Translations under genes and position numbers: made by a program
Source: Streptomyces sp. NBC_00190
GTDB taxonomy: Bacteria > Actinomycetota > Actinomycetes > Streptomycetales > Streptomycetaceae
DNA length: 64,000 bases
Reading direction: 5' to 3'
Assembly (NCBI RefSeq): GCF_036203305.1
Contig: NZ_CP108131.1
Location: 1-64,000, forward strand
Notes under the pieces: generated by a model
Databases searched by the model: none
What the model saw: the letters and a program-made list of their open reading frames with translations, nothing else
What the model was told of the DNA's origin: nothing
Shown: positions 42,793 to 53,600 of the stretch, piece after piece
How positions within the stretch are numbered: position 1 is the stretch's first letter
Layout: every line of letters begins with the position of its first letter

Positions 42793-45700
42793 CAATTCAA
42801 ACCCTTCCAGTAATCATCCACAGTTGCTGCACTTCGACTGAACACAGTCCCCATGTCAGGACTCATGGGGTCATGGATTACAACCGTGGAGCCATCATTA
42901 CCCAGATACGCCTTCCTGCCACTGCCGAGAGGTTTCGATCGGGAAGGATTACTCATCACACCCCGGACCAAATCATCGAGATCCTTGGCGGACAGTCCAG
43001 GGAATTCGCCGCCGTGCTTGGCGTTGGCGTGCCCGCTTGCGATGGATCCAGCATCCGCGACACGCTCTGCATCACTGATTCCGGCAGCCCCGCGCGAGAC
43101 CGGCCGTGCCGCAGGAACCTCTGCAAGGGTAATGTCTCCGATTCCTTCACACGTGCACGACGTCGCATGGCCGGGGAAATAGCCGCCGCAGTTGTGAACC
43201 AGAACCGGCGTGGCCCCGGCGAGCACATAGTACGTGTGGAGGTCGGCGATGGTTAGGTTGTAGGTCTCGTTGACGGCCCGGTATGTGCGGGTCTGAGCGA
43301 TGGTTGCGGCTGTTCCTTCGTCGGTGCGAAGGGTTGTGCCTGGCTTGAGGTCGCCAGCGTCCTTCCAGGCGCGGTCTGACTCGGACCAGAAGGGGTGGTG
43401 GTCTGTTGTGGTGATGGTGTTGACGCCGTCGTCGGTCTGTATGACGAGGTCGACGTATTTCTTGTCGTCTTCGGTGTAGATGGTGGCCGTGACTGCTTTG
43501 GCGCTGGTCTCGCCGGTCTCGGGGTCGGTGGCGAGTACTTCGTCGCCGGTTTTAAGCTCCTCAATGGGCTTGCTGGTCCCGTCCGTCAATTGGACCTCGG
43601 TGCCTGCTATGAAGCTGTTTTTGTTGCAGGGTCCGCCCGCACCTAGGATGCTTACGGATGGCCTTGTTATGCCTCCGCCTTCAAAGGGGCCGAACGTTTC
43701 TACGGTCGACTTAACGTTGGCGTAGATGAAGGTGGCGGGGTCGCAGCCGCGGTCGACCATTTTCTGGCATGCCCCGAGTAGGGCGCCTATCTTCACGTTC
43801 CAGTCCAGCTTGGGGTCGTCGTAGGTGCCCCAGTCTGCGACCTGCTTGAGATAGGTAGAGCGGTATGTGTCGATGAATTCCTGTGTGTTGATGGCAGGGA
43901 GCGTAAGGACGTTGCCGTCAGGGGATGTGATGGTCGGCGGACCCTTGAAGGTAACGCCTGATGAGCTGCGTCCCCTGTTGCTGTCGCGCGAGTGGCCTCT
44001 GGAGAGGTTTCCGCCTCTATCGCCGTCGCCGCCGCGGTCGGTGATGTCCCCGGTGTTTCCCAGGGTCATCGTCCCCTTGGGGCCGCAGTTGTAGAGCGTG
44101 CCGCATTCTTCGCTCTTCAGGCCGCTGGGGTCGGCTCCGCTGATGGGGTTGCCGGCGGAGTAGGTGTAGCCGTTCATCTGGAGTGGGTCGGTGATGTCGA
44201 TGATTGGGTCGACGGAGATGAAGCGGCCGGTCGAGAGGTCGTATTCGCGGGCGCCGATGTGGGTGAGGCCTGTGGTGTTGTCGTCGGTGCCGACGCCGAG
44301 GAAGGTGTGGCTGCCGGGCCAGTTGGAGGGCTGGGTGCCGCGGGGGTTGCCGTACGGGTCGGTCTTGCGTCGTGTGACGGCCTGGCCGTCTCTTTGTTCG
44401 ACGCTGGTGGTGGCGGTGTTGTGGTGGTCGGTGAGTTGCTGGGAGACGGTGTGGCCGGTGGTTTTGCCGTTGGTGCGGCGGATGGTGGTGGGGGCGCCGG
44501 GGCTGCTGTAGTAGCGGACGGCGTCGATGGCCTGGCCGCCGGTGTTGACCGTGACTTCGGTTTCGCCGAGGTAGAGGGTGCGGGCGCTGCCGGTTTCCTG
44601 GATGACGCGGTTGCCGGAGGCGTCGTAGAGGTAGCTGGTGAGGTTGCCGAAGCTCCACTGCTGGTTGGGGTCACCGTTGCAGGCCCAGATCAGGAGGTCG
44701 GTGCCGTCCGTGGCGTTGCTGCCCGGGACGTCCACGCAGTCGTTGGTGCCGGTGAGCAGGGCCTTGTCAGTGGACCGGTAGGTGAACTTCTGCCCGGTTT
44801 TGGCGGGGTCGCAGGTCCGGAGGGTGGCTTTGCCGCCTTCTGCGGTGAGGCATTTGCCGAGGGCCTGGACGGTGTCGCCGGTGATGCGCCATTGCTGGGG
44901 CTTGGTTTCGTTGCAGGTCTGGAGCTGGACGGGGGTTCCGTCGGTGGTTTGGCCGTCCTGGACGTCGAGGCATTTGCCGGCGAGGCCGGTGACGGCGACG
45001 GAGCCGATGCCGGGGCTGGTGGCGGACTGGAGTGTGTTGCCTCGGTCCCAGGTGAGGGTTTGGGTGTCGCCGCCGATGGTGCGGGTTTTGGTGTTGCCGG
45101 CCTGGTCGTAGGTGTAGGTGGACAGGGAATCGATGGCGGAGCCGGGCGTCCTGGTGGTCTTGTTGACCTTGGTCAGGGCGTGGGGCTGCTTCTTCAGGGA
45201 CGGCTGGCCGCCGGTGTCCACGCCGTAGGAGTAGCTGGTTTCGTCGTTGAGGGCGCTGTTGGTGGGGTCGTGTTCCGTGAGCTTGGTGCGGTTGCCGATC
45301 GCATCGAACTCGTAGTCCTGCCAGTAGGCGTCACCCGCTATGGCGGAGCCCACTTCGGTGAGCCCCGGGCCTGTCGGGCTGGTGGGGCAGCCGGCGGTCT
45401 TTCCGGTCCAGGCCCGGGTGAGCTGGCCGAGGTTGTCGTAGGTGAAGCACTGCCGGTCCACCAGGGGCGGCGACTGGCTAGTGGCGCCGGGCCGGGTGTC
45501 GGGCTGGGTGTCGGTGATGGACGTCGGGTTGCCGGCGGTGTCGTAGGCGTAGGTGAGGGAGGACAGGAGGTTGGACTGGGCGAGAGGGTCGCGGGTTTCT
45601 CGGTGGCTTTCGGCTTTGGTGACCCGGCCGGTATGGGGGTCGTGGGTGTTGGTTGTCCACACGCGGTGGGGTGCGTTGCCGGTGGCGGTGCGCAGGACTT

Positions 45701-48700
45701 CACCGAAGGGGCTGTAGATGGTGTCGGCGGTGTACCAGGACAGCCCGGACATGGTCTGCACCATGCCGTCGGTGTTGTAGCGGGTGATCAGTTTCTCGGC
45801 GGCGAGGCCGCCGACGGTTGCCGGGAGGGTCGTGGACTGAACCTTGCCGGTGGGCGTGTAGGTGGTGCTGTAGGCGTAGGTGCCGGCCAGGCCCTTGGTG
45901 GTGGGCAGGTCCGGGATGGTGATCTTCGATCCGGTGGGCCGGTACTCGCTGTCGTAGCCGGTGACCTCGCTGGTGTACGAGCCGTTGCCCCAGTTCCGGG
46001 TGGCGGAGACGGGCTGGCCCTTGGCGCCGGGAAGGGTGTCGTAGGTCCAGGAGGCGATGAGTGTCCCGGTGGCGCTGTTGTTGCGCAGTTCGGTCTTGCG
46101 GCCCAGGGCGTCGTACTTGGTGTGCCGGGCGAGGTTGTAGACGTTGGTCGTCGAGGTCTGCTGGTCGAGGTTGTTGTAGGTGAACGTCGAGGTGCCCATG
46201 TCCGGGTCGGTGGATGAGGTCATCCGGCCGCGGGCGTCGTAGGCGTAGGTCCAGTTGTTGTTCGACGGGTCGGTGACCTTGGCGAGGTTGCCGCGGACGT
46301 CGTAGCTGTAGCTGGACTTTCTGGCCGCGGGATTCGGGTCCAGGGACGGGTCCACATCCGATGCGGCCGTTGACGTGTAGTGCTCGACCGCCGTGGTGCG
46401 GTTCAGGGCATCGGTGGTGGTCTTGACCGCGCGGCTGCCGGGCAGCGGGGTCGCCCCGGTGGGGGACATGGCGCTGCGTGTCAGGGTCCAGTCGCCGCCG
46501 TACTGGGTGATGGCGGACTGCTTCGCTGTGCCCTTCTCCACCGTGGTGGTGCGTACTGCGCGGCCGAGGCCGTCGTAGGCGGTCCGGGTGGAGTTGTGGA
46601 CCTCGGTCATCGAGACGGGGACGAAGAGGACAGTGCTCAGGCCACCCTCGGCGAGGTAGCCGTTGTTGGTCTGGGTGACTGTTCCGTTCGCGGAGTACAG
46701 GGTGTCGGTGACGACGAGGACGCCGCCCGCGCCCTCGGACTGGGTCTGGCGCGGCCGCAGCAGCCCGTCGTAGATCGCGATCGACGTGCTGTAGGTGCCG
46801 TCGTCCTTCAGCGCACGGGTGGTGACGGCTGGCGTCTTCAGCTCTTCTAGCTGGTATTCGAACTTATAGGCAGGCTTGTCGGACGGGCTCTGCGAGGGTG
46901 TCCGGACCTCTGTGGTGCGGCCGAGCTCGTCGTAGGCGGTGGTGACCTTGCGGCCGTTCGCGTCGGTTGCCTCCAGGACGCTCCCGCGGGCGGGATCCAC
47001 CTTGTTGCTCACCGTGTGCCCGAGCGCGTTGGTCGCGGTGACCGTGAACGCAGGTCCGGCCGCAGGGCTGTAAGCGGTGGTCGACGGGTTGCCGAGCGCG
47101 TCGTACGTCTTGACCGTTCGGCCGAGCGCGTCGTATTCGCTGCGCCCGGAGGTGATCCATCCGGTGCCTGCGGCGTCGAGGGTGTCGACCTGGTAGGGCA
47201 GGCCCTTGGTGGGGGCGGTGCCGAAGGCGTTGACGGCGTCGAAGGACGTGCGGGCCGCGCTCAGGAGGGTTCCGGCCGCGATCCCGGCATCGGTGCAGTC
47301 ACCGGTCGTCTGACGGGCCTCGGCCGTGAGGCCGATCAGGTTGCTCGTGGTGTTGTGGATGTAGGTGGGTTTGCTGCAAGTCTGCTTGACAGTGGTCCAG
47401 TCGGTTCCCTTGTTCTCCATGACATCGGTCTGCACGGTCTTGACCAGTCCGTACGTCGCCTCAAGCACGTTGCGTGTACGCACCATGCGGGCCTTGCCGC
47501 CGCTGACCGTCTGGATCTCGTCGGTGTGCTCGACGCCCGTCCGGTACGCCTCGACCTGACGGATGGCGTCGTCGATTCTCGGGCGATTGGCGGTCCGCTG
47601 ACTTGAGGGCCAGGTCAGGTGCCGGCTCTCGACGCTTCCGCCGGCCTTGGTGTACGTGATGGTCTCTGCGGCCTGGCCCTGGTATTGAGGCAGGTCCTCG
47701 ACAAGGTCCTCGGTGCCGGTGGAGTCCTTGAGGGTGACCTTGGCGGAGGGGGTGGACATGCCGCGGTAGTAGCGGGTGCGGGTCTGGGACTGCTCGGTCG
47801 CGGTGGGCGTGCCCGCGTTCTCCGTCTTGCCCGTGGTGGTGAGAACGCTGCCGTAGCCGCGCCACTGGCTGTAGGTGCGCAGCTCGGGCTTGCTGAGCTC
47901 GTCGTCCTCCTTCGCCCAGGCCGCGCCGCCCTCGTAGGTGTAGGTGGTGGTGACGTCGGGCCGCTGCGCGACGCGGTCCTTCTCGGTCACGCTTGCCACG
48001 ACGTACTTGTTGAACACCTCGATCGGTGTCTTCTCCGGGGCCGCGTCGGGATCTGCGGACCAGCGGACGGGGAAGCAGCGGCTGGTGTTCTTTACCGGAT
48101 CGGGGACGGTGGTGCCCAGAGCGCAGGGGGCGGAGTAGGTGACGTGGATGTCACCGCCGGTCTCGGTGAGGATGGTCTCCACTCGGAGCCGGTCGAAGTC
48201 CGGAGTCGCGTCGGGCTTGCCGGTTGTCGGGTTGTTGGCCTTGGCGACACGGTTGGGCATGTCGACTGCGTTGGCCTTGAAAGAGACCGCGGGCAGCGTT
48301 ACGCCGATGGTGCTGTTCGAGGGGCTGTAGCCGGTGCGGGTGATGGACTCCAGCCACAGCGGGGGGCTGGTGTCGGTGCGTTTCCTGGGCAGTGACTGCT
48401 TCAGAGCCCACTGATCGACCTTGGTCAGGGCCGTGGAGCCCTCGGTGCGCTGACCGTAGGTGGTGACAGAGTCCAGGCGCATGCGCGACCAGAACGTCGG
48501 CGACGATACGTAGCAGTCCGCCGCGTCCATCTTGCAGTGCAGGGCGCTGGGAGTGTCCCACCATCCGACCGCGTTCTTGGACCCGAACTGGGAGTTATCG
48601 CAGTTGGTGTCCTTGTCGGGGAAGCACCGCTGCTCGGCCTTGAACTCGACACGGCCCGCGGGGACGCCGGCGAGGTTGTCGGCGCGCAGGCCGTAGACGA

Positions 48701-50309
48701 TACGGATCGGGTAGCCGCCTCGGATGTACTCGACCCTTTTGTTGGCGTCCTTCTCCTCGTACTTCTCGTTCTTGGCGTAGCGGTTCTTCTCCTGCTTCCA
48801 GTCGATGACCATGGCATTGCCGTGGACGTCCTCGACGTAGTCGAGGTTCCAGCGCCAGGCCTGGGTGCAGGAGGAGTCCGCGTACGCCGCGGCGTGGCAG
48901 GGTTCGCCGACGTGGTTGCCGAAGACCGGGACGGTGAACACGGAGTCGGTGACGGTCTGCGGCGAGGTGCCGTCGCCGTGGGTGCCTACGCTGTGGCGGC
49001 CGTAGTGGTAGCGCGTGCCGTCGCGGGTGGTGACGACCCAGTACTCGCCGTCCTTCGCGCCGTTGCCGCTGCCGGTCTTGAGCTCGACCCTGGAACCGTC
49101 GTCGGAGGCGGGGATCCACTTGCCGCTGACGGTGTCGCGGACGAGTTCGGTCGTCGAGCCGCCCAGGGAGAGAGCGACGTTGTCACCGGCCCAGCACAGG
49201 TCGCCCTTCTTCTTGTCGGTGTCGTTGTCGTTGTTCGGCTTGCCGGTGGTCGTGGGCTTCAGGTCGTCGGAGCAGGCGCGGTAGCGGCGCTCGATGAAGC
49301 CCGGGTTATAGTCCCAGCCGTCACCGACCCAGGACGCCTGTCCGTTGGTCACCGACGTCTTGCCGTCCACCGCCTGGGACGAGTACGAGAACGCGATCGA
49401 CGGGGTGGGACCCGCCGGAGCCGGGGGCACCGTCAACGGGTAGGTCCAGGAGAACCCGCCCCCGCTGCCCCCTGCCGTCCACGTGCCGGACGGGGACAGT
49501 GAGGTGGCCTTGTACGTACCGCCGGCGCCCGACGCCCCGTCGGAGGCAACGAGCACCGACGGGCCACTGCCAGCGGTCATCGTGTGCATGCCCTGAACGG
49601 GCGCAGCAGCCGGAGTGAGGGTGGCGATGACTCTGTTCTCACCGGGCTCGTTCGAGCTGGGAACGTCCGTGGAGATGTCGCACCCGGGTGGCCGGGGAAT
49701 GTCGAGGAAGCAGGCGGGGAACTGTCGCAGCTTCAGTCGTGAGGACCACTCCGTGCCGTAGAGGTCCTCGAACTTCGAGTAGTCCAGCGCGACATCGACG
49801 GGATTCACCGCGTCGGCCGGAGGCGTGATCGTGATGATCGCGCCGTCGATGCCTGCGGCCTCGGTCTTAGCGCGGTCCGAAACCGCCGCGGACCAGGTAC
49901 CTGACGGAGGGGTACCGGTGTCCTTGACCTTGCCGATGCTGACGGGCAGCGCGCCGACCTGGGTGAACTCGGCTCCGGAGGCAGGCGTCAGCGGGACGCT
50001 GGCCGTGGCACCCGCCGGCAGCGCCACCATGGTCGGCGCATAGGCGTCAAGCGGCGCCGGCGGTTCACCGTTCCACCCGTCCAGCTGGGCGGTGGCGACC
50101 TGGTCGGGCTCGGCCTTCAGGTCCTTTTGGAGGCCGGGCAGGGTAACGCCGGTGCGGTCGCCTGGTGGCGCGGCCCAGGCTTGGATGGGCAGGAGAGATG
50201 CGACCAGCACCACGGAAAGTGTGATGCCGGTGCGCCCGGCGAGGCGCGCGCGTTTCGCGCGCGCCCTTCTGTTTCCGGGCAGGCGGAATTGCGCCGTGAA
50301 CGGCGGCAT
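42792..50309 (-). CDS. Secreted RHS polymorphic toxin with lectin, Hint and C-terminal toxin domains
   Basis: 2505 residues from the ATG at 50309 (GGGGGG upstream). A basic signal sequence (TGITLSVVLVASLLPIQAWA) is followed by an N-terminal wall/SpvB-like region (TPSIAFSYSSQAVDGKTSV near 300). Many YD/RHS repeats fill the middle (YDALGRTVKTYDALGNPSTT). A ricin-type trefoil lies at about 1775-1885 (GKCLDVQDGQTTDGTPVQLQ; NQQWSFGN). The RHS core ends YDLSTGRFISVDP...DPSGL (about 2025-2060), then a Hint autoprocessing domain (CNKNSFIAGTEV to VLVHNC, about 2225-2368). The last about 135 residues (HANAKHGGEFPGL...GRKAYLG...VVIHDP) are the toxin, possibly a BECR-fold RNase (weak). Confidence 0.88.
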   Translation of the reverse strand: MPPFTAQFRLPGNRRARAKRARLAGRTGITLSVVLVASLLPIQAWAAPPGDRTGVTLPGLQKDLKAEPDQVATAQLDGWNGEPPAPLDAYAPTMVALPAGATASVPLTPASGAEFTQVGALPVSIGKVKDTGTPPSGTWSAAVSDRAKTEAAGIDGAIITITPPADAVNPVDVALDYSKFEDLYGTEWSSRLKLRQFPACFLDIPRPPGCDISTDVPSSNEPGENRVIATLTPAAAPVQGMHTMTAGSGPSVLVASDGASGAGGTYKATSLSPSGTWTAGGSGGGFSWTYPLTVPPAPAGPTPSIAFSYSSQAVDGKTSVTNGQASWVGDGWDYNPGFIERRYRACSDDLKPTTTGKPNNDNDTDKKKGDLCWAGDNVALSLGGSTTELVRDTVSGKWIPASDDGSRVELKTGSGNGAKDGEYWVVTTRDGTRYHYGRHSVGTHGDGTSPQTVTDSVFTVPVFGNHVGEPCHAAAYADSSCTQAWRWNLDYVEDVHGNAMVIDWKQEKNRYAKNEKYEEKDANKRVEYIRGGYPIRIVYGLRADNLAGVPAGRVEFKAEQRCFPDKDTNCDNSQFGSKNAVGWWDTPSALHCKMDAADCYVSSPTFWSRMRLDSVTTYGQRTEGSTALTKVDQWALKQSLPRKRTDTSPPLWLESITRTGYSPSNSTIGVTLPAVSFKANAVDMPNRVAKANNPTTGKPDATPDFDRLRVETILTETGGDIHVTYSAPCALGTTVPDPVKNTSRCFPVRWSADPDAAPEKTPIEVFNKYVVASVTEKDRVAQRPDVTTTYTYEGGAAWAKEDDELSKPELRTYSQWRGYGSVLTTTGKTENAGTPTATEQSQTRTRYYRGMSTPSAKVTLKDSTGTEDLVEDLPQYQGQAAETITYTKAGGSVESRHLTWPSSQRTANRPRIDDAIRQVEAYRTGVEHTDEIQTVSGGKARMVRTRNVLEATYGLVKTVQTDVMENKGTDWTTVKQTCSKPTYIHNTTSNLIGLTAEARQTTGDCTDAGIAAGTLLSAARTSFDAVNAFGTAPTKGLPYQVDTLDAAGTGWITSGRSEYDALGRTVKTYDALGNPSTTAYSPAAGPAFTVTATNALGHTVSNKVDPARGSVLEATDANGRKVTTAYDELGRTTEVRTPSQSPSDKPAYKFEYQLEELKTPAVTTRALKDDGTYSTSIAIYDGLLRPRQTQSEGAGGVLVVTDTLYSANGTVTQTNNGYLAEGGLSTVLFVPVSMTEVHNSTRTAYDGLGRAVRTTTVEKGTAKQSAITQYGGDWTLTRSAMSPTGATPLPGSRAVKTTTDALNRTTAVEHYTSTAASDVDPSLDPNPAARKSSYSYDVRGNLAKVTDPSNNNWTYAYDARGRMTSSTDPDMGTSTFTYNNLDQQTSTTNVYNLARHTKYDALGRKTELRNNSATGTLIASWTYDTLPGAKGQPVSATRNWGNGSYTSEVTGYDSEYRPTGSKITIPDLPTTKGLAGTYAYSTTYTPTGKVQSTTLPATVGGLAAEKLITRYNTDGMVQTMSGLSWYTADTIYSPFGEVLRTATGNAPHRVWTTNTHDPHTGRVTKAESHRETRDPLAQSNLLSSLTYAYDTAGNPTSITDTQPDTRPGATSQSPPLVDRQCFTYDNLGQLTRAWTGKTAGCPTSPTGPGLTEVGSAIAGDAYWQDYEFDAIGNRTKLTEHDPTNSALNDETSYSYGVDTGGQPSLKKQPHALTKVNKTTRTPGSAIDSLSTYTYDQAGNTKTRTIGGDTQTLTWDRGNTLQSATSPGIGSVAVTGLAGKCLDVQDGQTTDGTPVQLQTCNETKPQQWRITGDTVQALGKCLTAEGGKATLRTCDPAKTGQKFTYRSTDKALLTGTNDCVDVPGSNATDGTDLLIWACNGDPNQQWSFGNLTSYLYDASGNRVIQETGSARTLYLGETEVTVNTGGQAIDAVRYYSSPGAPTTIRRTNGKTTGHTVSQQLTDHHNTATTSVEQRDGQAVTRRKTDPYGNPRGTQPSNWPGSHTFLGVGTDDNTTGLTHIGAREYDLSTGRFISVDPIIDITDPLQMNGYTYSAGNPISGADPSGLKSEECGTLYNCGPKGTMTLGNTGDITDRGGDGDRGGNLSRGHSRDSNRGRSSSGVTFKGPPTITSPDGNVLTLPAINTQEFIDTYRSTYLKQVADWGTYDDPKLDWNVKIGALLGACQKMVDRGCDPATFIYANVKSTVETFGPFEGGGITRPSVSILGAGGPCNKNSFIAGTEVQLTDGTSKPIEELKTGDEVLATDPETGETSAKAVTATIYTEDDKKYVDLVIQTDDGVNTITTTDHHPFWSESDRAWKDAGDLKPGTTLRTDEGTAATIAQTRTYRAVNETYNLTIADLHTYYVLAGATPVLVHNCGGYFPGHATSCTCEGIGDITLAEVPAARPVSRGAAGISDAERVADAGSIASGHANAKHGGEFPGLSAKDLDDLVRGVMSNPSRSKPLGSGRKAYLGNDGSTVVIHDPMSPDMGTVFSRSAATVDDYWKGLN

Positions 50310-50361
50310 GTGGACCCCCCACGCTCTGCCGCCGCGGCCGAGGGCGCACGGCCGGCAGGAA

Positions 50362-50389
50362 ACTGACAATTAGCCAGCTGATTGTCAGT
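50362..50389. promoter_or_regulatory. Inverted repeat in the RHS/FG-GAP divergent gap
   Basis: ACTGACAAT (50362-50370) and ATTGTCAGT (50381-50389) are a perfect 9-bp inverted repeat with 10 bases between, 53 bases upstream of the RHS start. The spacing fits an operator for a dimeric regulator that could control both genes. The surrounding 50310-50674 has no other clear feature. Confidence 0.5.
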
Positions 50390-50674
50390 CCGAAAGCCAG
50401 GAAAACCAACGGTTCCGATATCCCTTGTGGACTTTATCACCTTACCCGTTGCATAGGGTGGGGCAATTGATGCAAATCGGCTGGAAGTGCCACGTCAGGG
50501 CGTGGGTGTGGGGGGTGAAGATGTCGGCGGGATGGTTCATGCTCGGCTCGCACCCCGTCTATGCAATGACGTGCGGGAGTGCACTTTTCACGTCTTCTCG
50601 GCCGGTGGCCGAAACAAATTTGTGAGTACCGAGGGCTGCTCGAGTTGTGTGCCCGAGGGGGGAGAAGTACGCCT

Positions 50675-53600
50675 GTGTCTGTCAGTGAATCCGTGGATGA
50701 AAGTCCGCCAACAGCATCTGCGGAAACGGAAGTTGCCGCCGACCCGGCAACACGATGGTTCAAGCGGCGCCGGACACTGGGCGCTCTGGCCGCTCTCCTC
50801 ACGGTAGCCGTCGCGGTTCCGGTAGGCGTACACGTCACCGGGAGCGGGAAGCCGCAGGCCCGGCCCGGCGAGGAAGCGCCCGTGGCCGAGCCGGAGGCGC
50901 GGCGTCTGGCCGAGAAGTCCGGCAAGGAGGTCGAGGTCACAGCGGCGCGCAGCGCGAACACCACGACGTGGGCCCGGCCTGATGGCTCGTACCGCAAGCA
51001 GGTCTTCAACGCGGCCTTCCGCGCCAAGGTGGATGGTTGGTGGAAGCCGATCGACACCGGCCTCCACCGGGTGGAGGCAGGATATGCGGCGAAGGCCGTC
51101 AACGGCCGCGTCGTCTTCAGCGCCGGGACCAAGCAGCATGCCGCCAGTGGCGGGGAGCGCTCCTCGCGCTCCGTCACCCGGGTGGCGCTCCGCCAGGACA
51201 CACCCGGCGAGGTGTGGACTGAGCTGGTCCGGCTGAACACCGACGGCCACGACATGGTCGTCTCCTGGCCGGGAACCCTGCCGGAACCGGTGATCGACGG
51301 CCCCCGGGCTCTGTACGAGAACGTGCGTCCCGGGATCGACCTCGTGATGACCGCGCAGGACGGCGGCTACTCGCATGTCCTGGTCGTCAAGGACCGCCAG
51401 GCCGCCGCCGACCCGCTGCTCGGCGAGCTGAAGTACCGGCTGGCCTCACCCGACCTGGCCTTCCGCCTCGACGCCGAGTCGGGCGCGCTCAGCGCCCGCA
51501 ACACGCAGGACGAGGAAGTCGCCGGCTCGCCGACCCCGATGATGTGGGATTCCAGCGGCAAGGTCGCCACCACCGACCATGAGCCTGCCTGGGAGCCCAC
51601 CGGCAAGGCGGCGCAGCACCCCACTCTCGCCATGGCCGGCCTGGCCGGAGCGGAAGGCGCACGCCTGAAGCCCGCCAAACCCGCCCTCGCCGACAACGTG
51701 CTGTCCCTCACCCCCGACACCGGCCTGCTGAGCGCACCGGAAACGGTGTACCCGGTGTTCATCGACCCCTCGTTCAAGGGGCACAAGCGCTCGTGGACGC
51801 TGCTCTACAAAACCGAGGGCAACTCCAGCTTCTACAACGGGCAGAACTACAACGCGAGCGGCACGAACGAGGCGCGTGTCGGATACGAGTCCACCACCGG
51901 TGGCACGTCCCGTTCCATCTTCAACTTCGATTTCGGCAGCGAACTCCACGGCGCCAACGTCATCTCCGCCAGCGTCCGGGCCCTGCAGACGTACTCGTGG
52001 TCCTGCTCCCAGAAGCAGATGGACATCTACTCGACTCCCTACATCAGCTCGTCGAGCACCTGGAACAACACGACCGGCTACTGGACCAGAAAGGTGGCCA
52101 GCGACTACGCCGGCTACGGCTACAGCAGCGCCTGCCCGGACAACTGGATCGCCACCGACATCAGGGGCCTGGTCACCGACGCGGCGAACAGCCGCTGGGG
52201 CGCACTGTCCCTGGGCTTCGCGGCCCCGAACGAGTCGGACTCGTACTACTGGAAGAAGCTCCTCGCCAACGGCGAGACCGCCCCGTACATCGACATCACC
52301 TACAACACTCCGCCCGACACCCCCATCGCGGCGAACATGCAGACCTTCCCGGGCGGTCCCTGCCTCACCACCGGCGCAGGCACCAGCATCGGCAAGACCA
52401 ACGTGACCTTCCAGGTCAAGGGCACCGACCGCGATGGCCCCCTTGACCTGACCGGGGTGCAGATCGAGATCTGGGACGCCGCGAGCGGTGCGCAGAAGCA
52501 CAACGAATGGCTGCCGCCGAACAGCGACGGAGTGGTCAGCAGGGAACTCGCCTTCGACACGTTCGAATCCGGCCACAAGTACTACTGGCTCTCCCGCACC
52601 AGGGACACGACCACCGCGGGGTCCCCGGGCAGCGGGCCCTTGGATTCCGGTGGCGGCGGCTGGTGCACCTTCACCGTCGACCACACCGTCCCGCCCAACC
52701 CCGCCGTCGCCTCCACCGACTTCCCGGAACCCGGCCCCAACCACACCCAATGGAGCGTGAACGCCGCCGGCACGGCCGGTCAGAAAATCGACATCCGCGG
52801 CAACGGCGCCAAGGCCGAGGACATCCTTGAATACCAGTGGGGCCTGAACCGGCCCGTCTACCAGCACACAGCCACACCCTCCAGCGGCGACCTGGCCACC
52901 ATCAGCCTCCAGGTCGACACCGCCGGCCCCAACGTCCTGTACGTCCGCACGGCCAATAAGGCCGGCAACATCTCCGCCCCCACCGAGTACCGCTTCTACG
53001 CCAAGCCACGCGCCGGCCTCGACAAACCCGGCGACGTCACCGGTGACGGGCACCCCGACATCCTCGCCATCGACAAGGACGGCAACCTGCGCACCTACGC
53101 CGGCGACGGGAACGGCGACACCGACGCCTACGTCCCCGGCGCCGTCGAGAACGGCACACCCGTGGCCCCCGGCTACTGGAAGGACCCGACGACCGGAAAG
53201 TCCGCGCTCATCGGACACTCCACCGACTGGTTCCCCGGTGACGGGCTCACCGACCTCATCGCCCGGATGCCCGACGGAAAGTTCTACGTCTACCCGGGCA
53301 CCGGCACCGGCCAGTTCGACGTCGGCCGCCGCATGGAAATCCTCCTGCCCGCAGGCGCACCCGACCCCTTGATCTTCCGGCAGATCGTCGTCAGTGAGGA
53401 TGTCGACGGCGACGGCTTCGCCGACATGTTCGCCCTCGACGCCGACGGGCTGTGGGCCTTCACCGGCTACACCGGAGCGAGCTTCACCACGGTGAAGAAG
53501 ATCGCGACCACCTGGACGCCCCGCGACATCGTCAGCGTCCGCGACATCTCCGGCGACGGAGTACCGGACCTCCTCTACCGCAACGACGCGGACCCCAACC

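Noticed and set aside
43992..46217. 741-codon plus-strand frame inside the RHS gene
   Set aside because: Val/Gly-rich shadow of the RHS repeats; the minus strand holds the RHS, lectin and Hint motifs.
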